Part shown: one piece after another, positions 63,061 to 64,000 of the stretch
Numbering within the stretch: the stretch's first letter is position 1
Layout of the letters: every line of letters begins with the position of its first letter
Source of the DNA: Streptosporangium brasiliense
Lineage (GTDB): Bacteria > Actinomycetota > Actinomycetes > Streptosporangiales > Streptosporangiaceae
Reading direction: 5' to 3'
Length of the DNA stretch: 64,000 nt
Assembly: GCF_030811595.1 (NCBI RefSeq)
Contig: NZ_JAUSRB010000002.1
Span: 6,820,001-6,884,000 of the forward strand
Notes under the pieces: model-generated
What the model was told of the DNA's origin: nothing
Database searches by the model: none
Seen by the model: only the letters and a program-made list of their open reading frames with translations
Program-made: the position numbers and the translations under genes

Positions 63061-63177
63061 CAGCCGCCGCTCAACCACTGTCTGTACGCCCGCACCTGGG
63101 TGCAGATCAAGCACCACTGGGGGCTGACCCTGTAAAGCTCGGAGAAGAGCGCCCTGCAGGGCATGCTCGCCACCTGC
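63061..63177 (+). pseudogene. HNH/DUF1524-type nuclease, C-terminal fragment
   Basis: NHCLYARTWVQIKHHWGLTL, an in-frame TAA at 63133, then SSEKSALQGMLATC. The pattern C-x2-Y-x-x-x-W-V-x-x-K-x-x-W-G-L followed by Glu and a final Cys is the end of secreted HNH/DUF1524 proteins. The catalytic HNH part is absent. Opposing minus-strand frames here are less convincing. Confidence 0.45.
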
Positions 63178-63178
63178 C

Positions 63179-63637
63179 TCAAGCTTGGTCATCACCTTGG
63201 ACGCGGGCGGAGCTTTGATGGAGAGCCTGGTGCCCCAGCCGGTGAAGCGGGTCTCGGCGCTGATCGCCTTGCCTTCCCAGCCGGAGCTGTCGAAGATGCC
63301 CGTGATCGGGAAAGACGTGATCAGACACTTGGGACGTGGAGTCGTACATGCTCGGCCAGTTGCTCCCCCATGACTGCTTCAGCCCCCGTACTTCATACCG
63401 GATGATCCGGTCGCGACCCCTTTTTGTAGGTGAGGAGTCTTTAGTCCATTGTAAATGATCTTGAAACCGGTCGATCGCCTTTACAATGTAGATTAATAAC
63501 TCTGAGGCATCGTCGCTCCTGCGTCCAGACACTTGAAGCCCGTCCACGGAAACCAGTTGCACGTCTGTGCTTATCTTGTCCCTACCGGGCGACGGGGGAA
63601 TGCCGCCGTCCACGCTGCCGGGCACTCCCCCACGCAT
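63179..63637 (-). CDS. Hypothetical ORF in a lower-GC patch, probably frameshifted
   Basis: 152 codons from ATG 63637. The middle (VQLVSVDGLQVSGRRSDDAS, ELLIYIVKAIDRFQDHLQWT, RIIRYEVRGLKQSWGSNWPS) is protein-like; the last third is not, whereas another minus-strand frame from about 63335 (FPITGIFDSSGWEGKAISAE, TRFTGWGTRLSIKAPPASKV) is. A frameshift near 63335 is inferred. The DNA at 63420-63520 is clearly richer in A+T than the rest of the window, suggesting acquisition. No family recognised. Confidence 0.4.
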   Translation of the reverse strand: MRGGVPGSVDGGIPPSPGRDKISTDVQLVSVDGLQVSGRRSDDASELLIYIVKAIDRFQDHLQWTKDSSPTKRGRDRIIRYEVRGLKQSWGSNWPSMYDSTSQVSDHVFPDHGHLRQLRLGRQGDQRRDPLHRLGHQALHQSSARVQGDDQA

Positions 63638-63816
63638 CTCCCGAACCGATGCCCTTGACGCTCCTCCCTCACCGACTCCGATATCTGGATCGCCGTCCTG
63701 CGGGCATCGGCGCGGCGATACTCACCCCCTGGCCGCCGGCCGCGGCCCGGACGCCTGATGCCAACCGCAGGTGAAACCGTGTGATCGTCGGCGTGATCTG
63801 ACGATCAACGGGAGAG

Positions 63817-64000
63817 GTGCACCCGATCACCACAGAGCCCGCCACTTCTCAAAAATTCCTTCTCATGCGTTCTCCCGACGTCCCCGCCGAACACCTGCAG
63901 GCGCTGAGCGAGGCCTCTCGCCCGGACCTCTTTCCTCACGCCCAGTGCGCCGGCGTCAACCTCAAAGGGGTGCGCTGCGCCAAACGCATCTTCACCGGTA
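63817..64000 (+). CDS. 5' part of an unidentified gene running off the window
   Basis: Open frame from GTG 63817 (ATG 63865 also possible) to the end: TSQKFLLMRSPDVPAEHLQA, LSEASRPDLFPHAQCAGVNL, KGVRCAKRIF. Three Cys-containing blocks (QCAG, RCAKR) may be metal ligands. No family can be named from 61 residues. 63638-63816 holds no gene. Confidence 0.4.
   Translation, partial: MHPITTEPATSQKFLLMRSPDVPAEHLQALSEASRPDLFPHAQCAGVNLKGVRCAKRIFTG

Noticed and set aside
63001..63195. Minus-strand ORF opposite the HNH fragment
   Set aside because: Its C-terminal two-thirds are Arg/Gly/Val shadow of the plus strand, where the W-V-x-x-K-x-x-W-G-L nuclease pattern is clear.
1..64000. CRISPR arrays, rRNA and tRNA genes
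   Set aside because: No regularly spaced short repeats and no tRNA- or rRNA-like stretches were found on reading both strands; a dedicated scan could still find a lone tRNA.

Overview
High-GC DNA of an actinomycete. Codon use, GTG/TTG starts, tightly overlapping operons and families such as MmyB-type regulators, ROK regulators and NarK next to narGHJI fit a filamentous genus, perhaps in the Streptosporangiales or Streptomycetales; the genus cannot be fixed from the sequence. No rRNA, tRNA or CRISPR array is visible. The window is a mosaic: intact metabolic and regulatory modules alternate with stretches of broken genes and mobile-element debris.

Layout. 0-2.3 kb: the end of a repeat protein, an IS5-type transposase remnant, a HEAT-repeat gene boxed by 33-bp inverted repeats, and a 177-bp MITE-like element. 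2.3-4.9 kb: a three-gene operon (membrane protein, sensor kinase, NarL-type response regulator). 5.0-5.8 kb: fragments of an MFS transporter and a tyrosine integrase. 5.8-9.0 kb: two plasmid-type hypothetical genes, then a divergent pair of MmyB-like regulator and short-chain dehydrogenase. 9.0-19.5 kb: many decayed genes (proline iminopeptidase, resolvase, IS5, WYL regulator, TetR, an alpha/beta hydrolase with two frameshifts, a tripeptidyl-aminopeptidase C-terminus) around intact VOC, aldo/keto reductase, winged-helix, AraC and hydrolase genes. 20.0-28.0 kb: a respiratory nitrate module, narK converging on narGHJI. 28.2-31.8 kb: a Tn3 transposase remnant, a truncated GrpB gene, a SnoaL-like gene, a glyoxalase-fold gene, a MITE and a methyltransferase.

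32,297-46,516 is a 14,220-bp Tn3-family transposon, defined here by 42-bp terminal inverted repeats (40/42 identical) and an exact 5-bp target duplication, TGGTT. It has tnpA at the left end, broken by a probable internal deletion and frameshift, and tnpR at the right end. The cargo looks like metal (copper) and membrane-stress resistance: a CopB-like P1B ATPase with a CPD transmembrane motif, a secreted DUF305 protein, SHOCT and DUF2933 small membrane proteins, an isoprenylcysteine-methyltransferase-like protein, three further membrane proteins, an AraC regulator and a flavin-dependent oxidoreductase.

46.5-50 kb: more debris (IS30 piece, ECF sigma piece) and a 1,128-bp unit with at least 37-bp perfect inverted repeats carrying a DUF2975 membrane protein and a Cro/CI-type HTH protein. 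50.1-60.3 kb: a carbohydrate module with a divergent ROK regulator, GH20 hexosaminidase, a secreted phospholipase-D-like/propeller protein, an ABC sugar importer (binding protein and two permeases) and a UshA-type 5'-nucleotidase. 60.3-64 kb: a decayed region holding TPR, coiled-coil and HNH fragments and a helicase-nuclease gene interrupted by two in-frame TAG codons.

The most notable structures are the complete Tn3-type transposon, and the recurring short units whose ends all begin GGGGTGC and which carry ordinary genes or nothing but no transposase.
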